Source: an uncultured Verrucomicrobiales bacterium
Lineage (GTDB): Bacteria; Verrucomicrobiota; Verrucomicrobiia; Verrucomicrobiales; DEV007
Length of the DNA: 37,902 bases
Assembly (NCBI GenBank): GCA_913058215.1
Contig: CAJXQE010000020.1
Location: 1-37,902 of the forward strand
Direction of reading: 5' to 3'
Shown here: piece by piece, positions 18,301 through 27,638 of the stretch
Position numbering within the stretch: the stretch's first letter is position 1
How the letters are laid out: each line of letters begins with the position of its first letter
Notes under the pieces: generated by a model
The model's input: the letters and a program-made list of their open reading frames with translations, nothing else
Told to the model about the DNA's origin: nothing
Database searches by the model: none
Translations under genes and position numbers: made by a program

Positions 18301-19032
18301 CCGGAACGTCGTCGATTAAGTGCCGAACAAGTTGTCGACTCGCTCTTTGCCGCGACAGGGAATCAGCTGGATATCGGCGAGCTGACCTTTGTTCACGACG
18401 GCAAGCGCCCGCTCAGCAATCGCCAAACGCTGGGCTTTCCCCGACGCGCCTGGATGCTGGCGGATCTCAATAACGAACGGGATAGGCCGAGCCTTTCGCT
18501 GCCCGGGGCACGCACCATCACGGATGTGCTCGAAGCCTTCGGTTGGAAAGGCGCCCGCCAACAACCGATCATGCAACGCAACCTTGATCCGAACGTTCTC
18601 CAGCCCGGCATTCTCGCCAACGGCACTCTCGTTACCACCTTGTCCCGCGCCGCAAACCAAAGTAATTTGTCCGGGCTCGCGGTAAACGCCTCTTCACCAG
18701 ACGAATTGGTGGAGACGATGTTCTTGCGGGTTCTTGCACGAAGACCGACTGCCGGAGAACAGAAGCAGTTCTCGGCCGCTCTGGGATCTGGATTCGCTAA
18801 TCGGGTGATTCCAGCTGCCGAAGTTCGTCCAATTGATAAACCGGAAATGCTGCCGCTGATTACGTGGTTCAATCACCAACGGCATGAAGCGACGAAAGTT
18901 CAGAATGCCGTTGAACGCAGAGTGCTGAAAGGTCCGCCAGCCGATCCTCGTTTGCGCCCGGAATGGCGTGAAAAATTTGAAGACATGGTATGGAGCTTAA
19001 TCAATCATCGAGAGTTCGTATGGATTCCATAA
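15316..19032 (+). CDS. LamG-PSCyt1-DUF1549-DUF1553 exported cytochrome-type protein
   Basis: This is a 1238-residue protein of the planctomycete-type cytochrome family. It has a signal peptide at 1-21, a LamG/concanavalin domain at ~22-260 ([21 protein letters not shown]), a proline-rich linker, and a PA14-like sandwich at ~300-480. A PSCyt1 haem segment follows with CFRCH at 580-584, then DUF1549 (PSCyt2) with a second haem-like motif CARCH at 809-813, then DUF1553 (PSD1) to the end. These proteins nearly always pair with a DUF1501 protein, as here. Their biochemical role is still unclear; redox and glycan-related roles have been proposed. The start codon appears to be TTG at 15316, since no ATG or GTG fits the signal peptide. 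The final 13 bases overlap the next gene. Confidence 0.9.
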   Translation: MKHFTAILGVLFLTAVAVVEADSSLVARWDFDGKDSLNLVSHGGVKSGEAGPTSPEFPLLLKGNQSIRFEGNGARLMLPDTGKDSRFKFRKDDPITLEAWVKLDGPKSSSPMYIIGKGRTGGPGFSKDNQNWSLRVIHSGNAVRLSFLFAAEPGSGTSAWHRWTSNDGFAGNDGWHHVAVAYRFGDPKSIRAWIDGKPGEGRWDLGGEANVKPVVDDDAVWIGSALNGNSASSFQGWLDAVAVHRAILDDKTMAARFKRVGGPRVVAPKPDLKPQPKPIPEEMPRINDVPTDRVLLTMAEGFPSETRWMNEGEADDGEFMRWVGDEFILPRIPLRHDEWGIRQSWKVPMLVRMVADVKLPPGKQRIMLRARALGRLWIDGQLVARTKAVTVQPPNGEEPVTPVRKPPLPGLRIAGYHQQEVFGEVTVEPGKTSRVILELVVGGEKLRPETGEFCVAIETAEGKSYSVLRAGGLDRLPLTDEAVVPVLASIEKSLDEFDDSNRRRMADSRNDFWKQRHSAAKEWARANPAPTVPELDGINHPIDAFVRTKIDRAVAASAGTNRKQAEHFHEKILPLLRENCFRCHGEKEKGGLKLDSRERLLEAVMPGDPTKSELIFRLHSDDEDERMPPTGDPLPKNDITLLEKWIERGAAWPSPPVDAAGIAERPLISDAAFLRRVYLDTVGVPPSFTEADAFLVDESEYKREHLIKRLLDDERNADNRIGEWQDMLAENPALLNQSQGSTGPFRWFIYDSLRDNKPLDRMITELILLRGGKYEGGSAGFGMAAENDSPFAAKGHIVASAFLGIELQCARCHDSPYHSTTQRDLFSLAAMFERKPVAAPKTSQVPAGFFENRERKALIKVTLKPGEKVPPKWRFAKMTGMADGDAVDQLMQDPKDSRERLAALITAPGNRRFAQVVVNRIWKRLMGAGLVEPIHDWEGQKVSHPELLEWLAHEFVANGFNANYLIGLILTSDAYQRQAIEGNLTASPGLRFFSGPERRRLSAEQVVDSLFAATGNQLDIGELTFVHDGKRPLSNRQTLGFPRRAWMLADLNNERDRPSLSLPGARTITDVLEAFGWKGARQQPIMQRNLDPNVLQPGILANGTLVTTLSRAANQSNLSGLAVNASSPDELVETMFLRVLARRPTAGEQKQFSAALGSGFANRVIPAAEVRPIDKPEMLPLITWFNHQRHEATKVQNAVERRVLKGPPADPRLRPEWREKFEDMVWSLINHREFVWIP

Positions 19033-20303
19033 ATCTAAATAGACGCCAATTTATCGGCAGTACAACCGCCGCGGTGGGAGGGCTCGCGCTTCCCGCATTC
19101 GCCGAACCGGATCCTTTGATTCAGGGCAAGGCGGAACATGTCATCTCCATCTGGCTGGGCGGCGGCATGGGGCAGATCGATACCTTTGACCCGAAACGAA
19201 AAGGAGATCCAAAAACGCGAAAGCCGGGTAGTTACTACGACTCAATTGAAACTGCGGTTCCAGGCGTCCAGTTAAGCGAACACTTCGCCAACCTGGCACC
19301 GCTGATGGAACACGTCACGGCCGTTCGCACCGTAAACCATACCGTCATCGATGAGCACGCGGCGGCGACCAATCGTATGCACACGGGACGTCCCATCAGC
19401 GGAACGGCTACGTACCCCTCGATCGGATCGATCATTTCCCACGAGCGCGGTGCAGCCAGCGAAGGTGCGCCACCTTACGTTGTTATTGGTTACCCCAACG
19501 TCACCCGCGGACCGGGCTTTCTTGGACCGAAGGCGGGTTACCTGTATACTACCGATACCAGTCAAGGGCCTGCAGGATTGTCCCGTCCTGATGGCATCAC
19601 ACCCGGCCGCCAATCGAGACGTGAACAGTTTCTCGCTGTCCTGCAGCAGAACGCGCAACCGACGGATGAATCCCGCTTGCTAAATTACGATGCCGCGATT
19701 GAAGAAAGCCTCAGACTCAGTGGTCCCGAGTTCAATCGCGCCTTCCAGGTTGGAGAAGAACCAGCGGACTTGCGAAACCAATATGGCGGTGAATTCGGTC
19801 AGCGATGTCTGCTCAGTCGCCGCCTTGTCGAACGAGGCGTTCGGTTTGTCGAGGTTTCGCATAACCTGAATTTCATGAATGGTGCCGGTTGGGACGTCCA
19901 TCACGAAGGGATCCTGGATCAGCACGTATTGATTCGGGAATTGGACACCGCTGTCTCGGCGCTAATCACGGATCTGAAATCAAAGCACCTCCTCGACAAG
20001 ACGCTCATCATGATTACGACGGAGTTCGGTCGACCACCGGAATTCGATGTCCGTGGCGGTCGCGCTCATCAAGGCAAGGCATTCAGTTGCGTGTTGGCCG
20101 GGGGAGGTTTGTCGCACAAGGGCGCCTTCGGAGTAACCGACGAACTTGCCAAAAACCCCGTTTCAGATCAGGTCAGCGTACCTGATTTCTTTGCCACGAT
20201 CTGTGCCGCGGCGGGAGTGAACTATCGCAAGAATCTCTATGATGGCGATCGCCCTGTTCCGATCACCGATCGCGGGAACCCGATCGAAGCTTTGTTTACC
20301 TAG
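19020..20303 (+). CDS. DUF1501 protein, Tat-type signal
   Basis: This 427-residue DUF1501 protein belongs to the alkaline-phosphatase/sulfatase-like superfamily. The N-terminus [21 protein letters not shown] carries a twin-arginine signal (R8-R9). Family blocks seen are [65 protein letters not shown], and TEFGRPP near the C-terminus, with several conserved Asp and His residues that could bind metal. The start at 19020 overlaps the previous stop by 13 bases and has GAGAG ahead of it; an in-frame ATG at 18990 is less likely. It is the usual partner of the DUF1549/DUF1553 protein and presumably works with it outside the cytoplasm. The exact reaction is unknown. Confidence 0.9.
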   Translation: MDSINLNRRQFIGSTTAAVGGLALPAFAEPDPLIQGKAEHVISIWLGGGMGQIDTFDPKRKGDPKTRKPGSYYDSIETAVPGVQLSEHFANLAPLMEHVTAVRTVNHTVIDEHAAATNRMHTGRPISGTATYPSIGSIISHERGAASEGAPPYVVIGYPNVTRGPGFLGPKAGYLYTTDTSQGPAGLSRPDGITPGRQSRREQFLAVLQQNAQPTDESRLLNYDAAIEESLRLSGPEFNRAFQVGEEPADLRNQYGGEFGQRCLLSRRLVERGVRFVEVSHNLNFMNGAGWDVHHEGILDQHVLIRELDTAVSALITDLKSKHLLDKTLIMITTEFGRPPEFDVRGGRAHQGKAFSCVLAGGGLSHKGAFGVTDELAKNPVSDQVSVPDFFATICAAAGVNYRKNLYDGDRPVPITDRGNPIEALFT

Positions 20304-20329
20304 TGGGGAAATCTCAAGGAACGGAAAAT

Positions 20330-20380
20330 GTGAAACTCATTAAAAAGATCACACTCGCCCTCACCGGGAATCCCCCATAA
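20330..20380 (+). pseudogene. Severed signal-peptide start of a small gene
   Basis: AAGGA lies 9 bases before a GTG that encodes VKLIKKITLALTGNPP and then a stop. This looks like a genuine translation start and the first half of a signal peptide. A matching tail in the same frame appears at 20507-20728. It is likely the 5' end of a broken gene that followed the DUF1501 gene in the operon. Confidence 0.4.
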
Positions 20381-20506
20381 AAATGCAAGATTCAGGTCAG
20401 CACCGGGCTTGGATAGAGATCAATAGAATCTCAACTCCAACTTGTTTTCATGACTATCGCTTCCCCTGCCCTCTCTCATTTTCCATCCGAACCGGCGCAT
20501 CGATAA

Positions 20507-20728
20507 GCCACCTTTAAAAGGAGCAAATTCCTATCTCCAAATACCATCAGAGTCACCTCCGCCAGCCTAATTCCGGGCCTCACCTTCGCAGCATCGCCTT
20601 CGCCCATTTTCGGAGAGGAAGTGGCCCCACCGAAATCCGATACCTCAAAACCAGCCGCGCTTTTTGTTCCCCCGCCGCCGCCTCCGCCGCAGACTGCCGA
20701 CGAGATGCGGGCGCTGACCGTGTTGTGA
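20507..20728 (+). pseudogene. Start-less fragment: signal-peptide end plus proline-rich tail
   Basis: The frame is open from 20507 to the TGA at 20726-20728 but has no ATG, GTG or TTG. It encodes a stretch with the end of a signal peptide (GLTFAASPSPIFGEE), then a Pro-rich segment with seven consecutive prolines, ending TADEMRALTVL. It is in the same frame as the severed start at 20330. Joining the two would give a small exported peptide of ~60 residues. The rest of 20304-20735 shows nothing else convincing. Confidence 0.35.
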
Positions 20729-20735
20729 GGAATGA

Positions 20736-21350
20736 TCAATCCTTTCGATTCCAAACGAAAACAGTGAGCTGCTTGTTCCGGCTTTTGGTCTTGAGCCCCA
20801 ATTCATTGAATACCTCAATGCCTCTCTCATACTGCGACGGAATTGAAAACTCGACTTCATTCACCGGCCAACTCGATTCGAATTCCCCGATTAGAGTTCT
20901 CGCTATGTGATGATCAAGCCTCGTCGCCAATTGATCTTCCGTGACCCAGAAAGCAACGTCCAAGGCGAACTTGTTTGAAACAAGAGGTTCGATATAAATA
21001 CAACCGAGGCAAGTCTCTCCGTCAATCGAGAGAACAGTGTAAGCATAAGCCTCCCGTCTCTGAAATTCATTCCAATGGTTTTGAAGCGCCTTACGGTTGT
21101 CTGCAAGAGTCATATCCTCCGGCGGCCATCCGCCCCATTGCAATGCCTTCCTCAGGTGATTCCGGCTGCCCATCACCGCTTCGAAATCCAGCGAGGTGTG
21201 ATCAGGCTTTAAGGGTTCGAGGCGAACCCTATCCGTTATAATTTCGGCGGGTGCAACGAACCGCTCTGACCACGGAGAATGGTCGTCCGCTTGACCCGTG
21301 CCCACAAACAAGAGGGAAAAGAAGAGAGAACTACGGAAGAATCGGGCCAT
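20736..21350 (-). CDS. GNAT-like acetyltransferase with an export signal
   Basis: This 204-residue protein resembles RimJ/RimL-type GNAT acetyltransferases from ~34: ITDRVRLEPLKPDH, YTVLSIDGETCLGCIYIEP, DVAFWVTEDQ, and a terminal GIEVFNELGLKTKS. Unusually, it begins with a clear signal peptide (MARFFRSSLFFSLLFVGTGQ, cleavage before ADD). GNAT enzymes use acetyl-CoA, which is cytoplasmic. The start at 21350 has GGGA seven bases upstream; two further ATGs up to 21410 do not remove the signal. The glycine-rich acetyl-CoA loop (Q/RxxGxG/A) is not obvious, so it may not be a working acetyltransferase. It is alone on its strand, convergent with the DUF1501 operon and divergent from the ThuA gene. 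Confidence 0.7.
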   Translation of the reverse strand: MARFFRSSLFFSLLFVGTGQADDHSPWSERFVAPAEIITDRVRLEPLKPDHTSLDFEAVMGSRNHLRKALQWGGWPPEDMTLADNRKALQNHWNEFQRREAYAYTVLSIDGETCLGCIYIEPLVSNKFALDVAFWVTEDQLATRLDHHIARTLIGEFESSWPVNEVEFSIPSQYERGIEVFNELGLKTKSRNKQLTVFVWNRKD

Positions 21351-21651
21351 TATCATTTCCCGAAATTTTAGCCATATCGAATTGAAATTACCAGCACGGC
21401 TTCGGCACAATGATCCTGAACTTATCCATTTTGGAGCAAGTCCTCCCTCCGGTAATAATTAGCCTATATGGCCAATTCATAATAAAACCTGTCTTCCCGT
21501 TCCAAGACTCTCATCAATACCCCGACTAAATTGAAGGAGATACCGTCATAAAGGATTTGAGACCAAACCAGGCGATCCCAACCTTACCCAATAACAACCT
21601 GCATCCTCGCTTGGAAAGCCGACTTCAAATTCTCCGCCCCCTTCTAATTTT

Positions 21652-22623
21652 ATGAAAACGTTTCTTTTCGTCACTTTACTATCCGCTATCGGAATCACTT
21701 CAGCTCAGCGTTGCGAATCAGCTGAAGATCCGGCGAAGATTGTTTTCATTTCGGGAAAGCCGAGTCATGGCCCGGGTGCTCACGAGCATCGCGCTGGAAA
21801 CATCCTTCTCGCGAAGCGGCTCAAGGAAGCGAACCTCGGAGTCGAAACGATCGTGTTGCCCGAAAATGGCTACCCCGAAGATCCGTCGGTTCTGGAAGAT
21901 GCGGCTACCATCGTGGTGTTTTGCACCGGGCATCAAAATCACCTTCTCAATCCAAAGCTCGAAGAATTCGATGCTCTCATGAAGAATGGCACGGGCGTTG
22001 TGATGATTCACTGGGCAACCGAGGCACAGATTGGAATGCCGGGGAAAAAGTTTCTCGAATGGATGGGTGGCTTTTGCGATTTGAACTGGTCGGTGAACCC
22101 TCACTGGAAACCGAATTTCGAAACATTCCCCAATCATCCGATCTCGCGGGGCCTCACCCCGTTTGGTTTGGATGACGAGTGGTATTATCACATGAGGTTT
22201 GTGCCGGAAATGAAAGGCGTCACCCCGATTCTCTCTGCTCTTCCGGGACCGGAAACCCTGAAACGCCCGGATGGCGCGCGCAGCGGAAACCCCGATGTCC
22301 GAAAGGCGGTCGCTAACGGCGAAACACAGCACGTCGCCTGGGCATACAATCGACCAGACAGCAAAGGCAGGGGCTTCGGTTTCACCGGGGCGCACAACCA
22401 TAAAAGCTGGCAGGATGACAATTTTCGGAAAGTCGTTCTCAATGCCATTCTCTGGACTGCGCATGTTGAAGTGCCCGAGGGCGGTACTCCTTCGAAAACG
22501 CCAACCGATGAAGAGATGAAGCAAAATCTGGATGACAAATCGAAGCGGAGAAAGCCAGCACCGCCAGTCAAGAAAACTCCGGCAGCAGCCGCGAATGCCG
22601 ATCAACGCCGTGAAGGACGATAA
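21652..22623 (+). CDS. Exported ThuA-like protein
   Basis: This 323-residue protein has a signal peptide at ~1-23. A ThuA-like domain of class I glutamine-amidotransferase fold spans ~28-275: KIVFISGKPSHGPGAHEHRA, VVFCTGHQNHLL, GVVMIHWATEA, and GRGFGFTGAHNHKSWQDDNF. ThuA is linked to trehalose use in Rhizobium; in PVC bacteria secreted paralogues sit in sugar-degradation loci and their function is not settled. The C-terminal ~45 residues are Lys/Pro/Ala rich and low complexity. No Shine-Dalgarno sequence is seen before the ATG. It stands 165 bases ahead of a sulfatase pair on the same strand. Confidence 0.88.
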   Translation: MKTFLFVTLLSAIGITSAQRCESAEDPAKIVFISGKPSHGPGAHEHRAGNILLAKRLKEANLGVETIVLPENGYPEDPSVLEDAATIVVFCTGHQNHLLNPKLEEFDALMKNGTGVVMIHWATEAQIGMPGKKFLEWMGGFCDLNWSVNPHWKPNFETFPNHPISRGLTPFGLDDEWYYHMRFVPEMKGVTPILSALPGPETLKRPDGARSGNPDVRKAVANGETQHVAWAYNRPDSKGRGFGFTGAHNHKSWQDDNFRKVVLNAILWTAHVEVPEGGTPSKTPTDEEMKQNLDDKSKRRKPAPPVKKTPAAAANADQRREGR

Positions 22624-22788
22624 ACCCTCCAAGCTAAAGGAGTCTATTGGTGCATAGGAATCGATTCTGGCTGAACTTCAATAATCGGCCAACACCATGA
22701 CTTTCGGCTCGAGTTCTGCCAATATTCGTAGGCGATCGAACCACTACTTCGATTGACCCGTCACCGTTGTTTTTAAACATTGCCACCT

Positions 22789-24315
22789 ATGACAAAACCC
22801 ACCCTCCTGATGCTGCTCGTTGCTATCTTGAGCGCAGCCACCGCCATCGCCATCGCAGAAGAAAAGCCCAATATTCTCTTCTGTATTTCCGACGATCAAA
22901 GCTACGCTCACACTGGCGCAAATGGCGACCCGGTCGTGCACACGCCCGGGTTTGATCGTATCGCGCGGGAAGGCCTGAGATTCACCCACGCCTTCTGCGA
23001 TGCGCCGACCTGTGGTCCTTCGCGCAGCGCGATATTGACGGGGCAAGCCATCTGGCGACTTGAGGAGGCGGGCAATATCCATAGCACGCTGCCCGCGAAG
23101 TTCGCGACCTACACTGAGTTGCTAAAGGAGGCTGGTTACTTCGTCGGTTACACCGGCAAAGGTTGGAGCCCTGGCCGATTGGAGCCGGGCGGACGGACTG
23201 AGAATCCTGCAGGTGCAGCGTTTCAGACAGTAAAGCTTCAGCCGCCTTTCAAAGCAATCCGCAACACCGACTACGCAGGCAATTTCGAAGATTTCCTTTC
23301 CCAAAAGTCCGGCGACGATCCGTTCTGTTTCTGGCTGGGGACTTCCGAACCACATCGTGCCTACGAGTTGGGCGCTGGCAAACGAACCGGGAAGGATCCT
23401 GACAAAGTCCTCGTTCCACCGATTTTTCCGGACAACGAAATCGTACGCAGCGACATCCTCGACTACCTCGTCGAAGTCGAGCATTTCGATTTGATGGTGT
23501 CACGGGCCATCGCGATGCTGGAAGAGGCAGGTCAATTGGACAATACCATCATCGTCGTAACGAGTGATCACGGAATGCCGTTTCCCCGCGCCAAGGCGAG
23601 CCTCTACGATGCTGGCTCTCGTGTTCCTCTCGCGATTCGCTGGCCTGACGGAATCGCCAATCCGGGACGAGTCGTCGACGCTTTCGTCAATCTCAGTGAT
23701 CTTGCGCCGACCTTTCTCCAAGCCGCGGGTCTCGAATCGCCCAGGATGATGACCGCGCAAAGCTTGCTCGACACTTTCGCCAACAAGACAGCCAGGAACC
23801 GAGATGCGGCGTTCATCGCGATGGAGCGGCACGATGGCTGTCGCAAAGGCGGCAAGGGCTACCCCTGTCGTGCGATTCGCACAGCGGATCATCTCTACAT
23901 TCACAACTTCGAACCCACTCGTTGGCCTTCAGGTTCACCGGATGCTTCCGTCTGCGCGCGATCGATTCCCTATGGCGAAATCGATGACTCCCCCACCAAG
24001 ACCTTCATGATGGAGCACCGCAACGAACACGGCGTGGCGCGCTTAGCGGAACTGGCATTCGGAATGCGACCTGCCGAGGAACTTTACGATTTAAAGACCG
24101 ACCCGCATCAGATGGTGAACCTGGCTGGCTCGAGCCGGATGGCGGAAACGCAGGCAGCATTGCGGAAGCAACTTTTTGATCACCTTGAAACCACCAAAGA
24201 TCCTCGCGTCGTCGGCGGAGTGGTCGACTGGGATCACTATCCTTACTATGGCAAGATCAGCACTCCAGGTTGGACCGTCGATCCAAAACCCAAATCAAAC
24301 CTTTCAAAACCATGA
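22789..24315 (+). CDS. Secreted sulfatase, N-sulfoglucosamine-sulfohydrolase-like
   Basis: This type I sulfatase has 508 residues and a signal peptide at ~1-23. Metal ligands are D35-D36 (ISDDQSY). The formylglycine motif is CGPSR at 75-79 with the TG of AILTG. GKGW (123-126) supplies K124, as in heparan N-sulfatase-like enzymes rather than the usual GKWH. TSDHGMPFPRAKASLYDAGSR holds the C-terminal metal site. The pattern suggests the S1_8/sulfamidase-like group, acting on sulfated or N-sulfated sugars (inference). The ATG at 22789 is preferred over a TTG at 22780. The stop overlaps the next start in ATGA, so the two sulfatases are translationally coupled. Confidence 0.92.
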   Translation: MTKPTLLMLLVAILSAATAIAIAEEKPNILFCISDDQSYAHTGANGDPVVHTPGFDRIAREGLRFTHAFCDAPTCGPSRSAILTGQAIWRLEEAGNIHSTLPAKFATYTELLKEAGYFVGYTGKGWSPGRLEPGGRTENPAGAAFQTVKLQPPFKAIRNTDYAGNFEDFLSQKSGDDPFCFWLGTSEPHRAYELGAGKRTGKDPDKVLVPPIFPDNEIVRSDILDYLVEVEHFDLMVSRAIAMLEEAGQLDNTIIVVTSDHGMPFPRAKASLYDAGSRVPLAIRWPDGIANPGRVVDAFVNLSDLAPTFLQAAGLESPRMMTAQSLLDTFANKTARNRDAAFIAMERHDGCRKGGKGYPCRAIRTADHLYIHNFEPTRWPSGSPDASVCARSIPYGEIDDSPTKTFMMEHRNEHGVARLAELAFGMRPAEELYDLKTDPHQMVNLAGSSRMAETQAALRKQLFDHLETTKDPRVVGGVVDWDHYPYYGKISTPGWTVDPKPKSNLSKP

Positions 24316-26321
24316 CCAGAATACTCCTCACTTTCACCGCCGCATTCCTTTGCGGCATCGCTCAGGCGAAATCACCCAACATCATCTTCTTCCTCGTCGA
24401 TGACCTGGGGCAGCGAGACATCGGCTGCTACGGCAGTGAGTTTCATGAAACCCCAGGTATCGATCAGTTGGCGAAGGAGGGCATGCTTTTCACCAATGCC
24501 TATGCCACCTGCCATGTCTGCTCGCCAAGCCGCGCCAGTATTCTGACGGGCAAGTATCCCGCCCGGACCAACTTGACGGAATGGCTCGCTGGACGTCCCG
24601 AGCGGGACTACGAGCCGCTGCATCACGCAGAAAAACTGACCGCCTTGCCGGACGAGGAGATCACCCTGGCCGAAACGCTCAAGAGCCATGGCTACGCCAC
24701 GGCGAACTACGGCAAAGCGCATGTGAGGATGGATCCGACGACCTATGGCTTCGATGAGGAAATCACGGGGTGGGTGCGGTCCTATCACTATCCTTTTGGC
24801 GGTGCTTACGCTGAGAAGCTGCCGGCGAAAGAGGGCGACTACTACACCGACAAGCTCACCGACGCGGCCTTGGATTTCATCGAGCGGAATCAGGACCAGC
24901 CCTTCTTTGTGCATCTCGAACACTTCGCGGTGCACGACCCGATCCAGGGACGCCCGGATCTGGTGGAGAAATATCGCAAGAAGCTCGCGGCGATGCCGGA
25001 ACAGGAAGGGCCGGACTTCATTCTCGAACCCAATCCGGACGGCCCGCCGCTCACGGAGGAAGAACTTGTGGCGCTGGCGGAGAACGACGAGCGGCAGGCA
25101 CAGCAGGACGCGCGCGTCTGGTGGGTGAAGCAAAAGCAGGACAATGTGGAATTCGCCGGCATGCTCGAAGCGACCGACGAAAGCCTGGCGCGCATCCGCG
25201 CGAAGCTGAAGGAACTCGGACTGGAAGAGAACACCATCATTGTCTTCACGTCGGATAACGGCGGCATGTCGGCGTCGAATGGGTATAGCGACAATGCATC
25301 TCGTGAGGCGCTCGATTCCCGTTTTGCTTCGTCCAATCTTCCGCTGCGTGGAGCGAAAGGCTGGAACTACGAAGGGGGCGTTCGCGTGCCGCTGATTGTC
25401 CACTGGCCCGGTCGCACCGAACCAAACTCGACGTCTGAGGCAGTCGTGACGGGAACCGATTATTACCCGACGCTGCTCGAGATGATGAATCTGCCGGCGG
25501 TGCCGGACCAGCACGTCGACGGAAAAAGCTTTGTTCCGGCGCTGAATGGTGACGCCTACGAGCGGGGGCCGGTCTACTGGCACTTTCCTCACTACAGCAA
25601 TCACGGTTACCAAAGTCCCGGCGGAGCGATTCGCTCGGGCGACTTCAAGCTGCTGGAGTACTACGAGAACGGCACGGTGCAGCTCTTCGACCTCGCCAAT
25701 GATATCGGGGAGCGCAACGACCTCGCAGAAGAGCGGCCCGAGGTGGTTGCCAGGCTGAAGAAGCAGTTCGAGGACTGGCGCGACGAAGTCGATGCCAAGA
25801 TGCCGTATCCCAAGACAGCGACCTCGAAGCCGGCTCCCGGCGCGCGTGTGGTCGCGCCCCCTGCGAAAGGTAAAGGGAGCGGAGCAGTCATCGTCAGCAA
25901 AGACTTGCCCAAGCAGGTCGAGCAGTTTGCGCCGGGCTGGAAGGTCAAGGACTGGGGCGGACCAGGGATGAAGCCGGGCCTGCGAAAGGAATGGGGCGGG
26001 CGCAAAAACATTCTACTGACTCACCCACTTAGCAGGGATACTCCCTGCGTTTTATCTCGTAGCGTTGATGTACCCGCAGGAAAAAAGACCGCCCTTACAT
26101 TCGCAGTCAACAATCACCCGAAAGGAAACTGGACCCTCCTCGTCAGGGTCGATGGTGACGAAGTTTTGCGAAAATCCATCGAAGCCTCATCCTGGCAAGA
26201 GTTTCAATTCGATCTAACGCAACACGCGGGAGAAACGATCAAAATCGAACTGGAAAACCGAGCCAGTGACTGGGCCTCCGAGGCCGCTTACTGGAGCGGG
26301 CTGAAGATGGTTTCGGAATAG
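24312..26321 (+). CDS. Secreted sulfatase with C-terminal binding-type sandwich domain
   Basis: This 669-residue type I sulfatase has a signal peptide at ~1-19, D30-D31 (LVDDLGQRD), CSPSR at 70-74, and GKAHV (134-138) replacing GKWH while keeping K135 and H137. FTSDNGG marks the second metal site. The catalytic part ends at ~510. A Pro/Ala/Lys linker leads to a ~130-residue beta-sandwich (~540-669: LSRSVDVPAGKKTALTFAV, LVRVDGDEVLRKSIEASSW) resembling galactose-binding or NPCBM-like modules. The architecture is consistent with a carbohydrate sulfatase that docks on its polymer. ATGA overlap with the preceding sulfatase shows translational coupling; a TTG at 24270 is not needed. The gene is followed by a decayed sulfatase remnant. 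Confidence 0.92.
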   Translation: MTRILLTFTAAFLCGIAQAKSPNIIFFLVDDLGQRDIGCYGSEFHETPGIDQLAKEGMLFTNAYATCHVCSPSRASILTGKYPARTNLTEWLAGRPERDYEPLHHAEKLTALPDEEITLAETLKSHGYATANYGKAHVRMDPTTYGFDEEITGWVRSYHYPFGGAYAEKLPAKEGDYYTDKLTDAALDFIERNQDQPFFVHLEHFAVHDPIQGRPDLVEKYRKKLAAMPEQEGPDFILEPNPDGPPLTEEELVALAENDERQAQQDARVWWVKQKQDNVEFAGMLEATDESLARIRAKLKELGLEENTIIVFTSDNGGMSASNGYSDNASREALDSRFASSNLPLRGAKGWNYEGGVRVPLIVHWPGRTEPNSTSEAVVTGTDYYPTLLEMMNLPAVPDQHVDGKSFVPALNGDAYERGPVYWHFPHYSNHGYQSPGGAIRSGDFKLLEYYENGTVQLFDLANDIGERNDLAEERPEVVARLKKQFEDWRDEVDAKMPYPKTATSKPAPGARVVAPPAKGKGSGAVIVSKDLPKQVEQFAPGWKVKDWGGPGMKPGLRKEWGGRKNILLTHPLSRDTPCVLSRSVDVPAGKKTALTFAVNNHPKGNWTLLVRVDGDEVLRKSIEASSWQEFQFDLTQHAGETIKIELENRASDWASEAAYWSGLKMVSE

Positions 26322-26381
26322 TTGGCCGAAACGGGCGTTCTATAACCCACACTACCCGCATTGGAGCAAAAGAACCAAACC

Positions 26382-26509
26382 ATGAACCGCCGTCAATTCA
26401 TCACATCGGCTGCTACGGGGAAACAGCCATCAAGACGCCGAATATAGATCAGATGGCAAAGGAGACTGATAGGAAATTGCCTTTCCAGCCCGTCCCTTCA
26501 CCGCCGTGA
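26382..26509 (+). pseudogene. Sulfatase remnant, internally deleted and frameshifted
   Basis: An ATG at 26382 starts MNRRQFITSA, a typical Tat-type sulfatase N-terminus. From 26411, in another frame, it continues CYGETAIKTPNIDQMAKE, the canonical block just before the sulfatase active-site region. The ~20 residues between them, including the DD metal site, are gone, and the frame closes at 26507-26509. This is a deletion remnant of a seventh sulfatase gene. Confidence 0.75.
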
Positions 26510-26892
26510 CGGGCCGCGGGTTGGAGGGGATAGTCTTCGGGATTACCTGCGGCTAGCAGTCGTATAAAGGGCATGTTAGTCACGACAACTTTTTCCGGCC
26601 CACCACGAATTTCTCATCGTATTCATAAGCCAATCCCAGTTTGCCGCAAGGCTCGAAGTAGTAGCTGTCGATTTGGATCGGTTCTTTGAAAAAGAGGTTC
26701 CTGTTCCGCGCTCTATTGATGGGCCCCGACGGATTTTCTCGCAACGAATTCGCATCGAGAATCAACACACTGGGTGTGGCAATGCAAACCGCAGCTGGCA
26801 TACCCCGGACGGAAGCGTGCCGGAAAATCGCCTTGACCGAATGGAAAACGGGTGTAAAAACATACCAAGTATTCGGTTTTATTTTTAGAGGC
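26510..26892. other. Intergenic stretch without a convincing gene
   Basis: Several frames are open here, including a minus-strand frame of 104 codons (26580-26894) and plus-strand extensions in front of the TetR gene, but none shows a recognisable domain, signal peptide or ribosome binding site. An imperfect palindrome ATAC-CAA-GTAT at 26862-26872 lies 20 bases before the TetR start and could be its operator. Most of the stretch may be further decay of the neighbouring sulfatase region. Confidence 0.4.
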
Positions 26893-27534
26893 ATGAGAGA
26901 TCTGAAGCAATCGCGAGCGGTGGAGACCCGGAAGAAGATTCTACGGGAAGCGGCACAGTTGTTTGCGCTGAAGGGCTTTCATGACACCAAGGTGGGCGAC
27001 CTGATCGAGGCGGCTGAAGTGACGAGCGGGGCGTTCTTCCATCACTTTAAAGGCAAAGATGACCTGGCGTGTGCGGTCATTGATCATTACATGGAGGAGC
27101 GTTGCCGGACCCTGGATCGGATTGAGAAGGGATTGCCGGAACCCGACGGGATCGATCCATTGGAGCTTGCTTTTCGGCGATTGGACGCGGTTTGCGAGAT
27201 GGTGGTTCGGCGACGAAACCGGAAAGGCGGTTGCCTGATTGGGAATTTGGCCACGGCCTTGAGTGACACGCGCCCCGAGTTTCGCAAACGGCTGGGAGAG
27301 TGTTTTGATGAGATGGCGGCGGAGTTTGAGATTCACCTGGCCGAGGCGGCGGCGGATCGCGATCTGGATGTGGATTCCCGGGAGATCGCACGATACATCG
27401 TCAGCATGATTGAAGGGGCGATCATGCTCAGTCGGACCCAACGGGATATTGGTCTGGTTCAGCAGCAGTTCCAGCGCTTGAAGGAAGACATTCGACGCTC
27501 GTTTCAGACTGAGGCGGTGATGTGTTCAACCTGA
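26893..27534 (+). CDS. TetR/AcrR-family repressor (second)
   Basis: This 213-residue regulator has the TetR helix-turn-helix at ~14-56 (REAAQLFALKGFHDTKVGDL, SGAFFHHFKGKDDL). Its C-terminal domain carries GGCLIGNLATALSDT (~115-129), a signature of the NemR/AcuR-like subgroup; some members sense electrophiles through a cysteine, and C117 in GGCL is a candidate. The frame is open back to 26686, but the alignment to TetR proteins begins at 26893 and AGAGG lies about 3 bases ahead of that ATG, a little close. The large EF-hand sulfatase follows on the same strand after 104 bases and is the likely target. It is only distantly similar to the first TetR. Confidence 0.9.
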   Translation: MRDLKQSRAVETRKKILREAAQLFALKGFHDTKVGDLIEAAEVTSGAFFHHFKGKDDLACAVIDHYMEERCRTLDRIEKGLPEPDGIDPLELAFRRLDAVCEMVVRRRNRKGGCLIGNLATALSDTRPEFRKRLGECFDEMAAEFEIHLAEAAADRDLDVDSREIARYIVSMIEGAIMLSRTQRDIGLVQQQFQRLKEDIRRSFQTEAVMCST

Positions 27535-27638
27535 AAAAACTGACATGGTTTAACACCCCTCTCCGATCCCCTCAGCGGCGCCCTCAAACACCTCACGCCA
27601 AAAGCAGATTCCTAACAGTCAGTAATTTCGAATTTCAA

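Noticed and set aside
20476-20754. 92-codon minus-strand frame with a polyglycine run
   Set aside because: The run is the complement of the oligoproline stretch on the plus strand, which has the better signal-peptide context.
24372-25613. 413-codon open frame on the minus strand
   Set aside because: It is the antisense shadow of a GC-rich sulfatase gene and has no recognisable domain or start signal.
26580-26894. 104-codon minus-strand frame next to the second TetR gene
   Set aside because: Its end looks somewhat protein-like, but there is no ribosome binding site, signal or recognisable domain, and its start coincides with the TetR start on the other strand.
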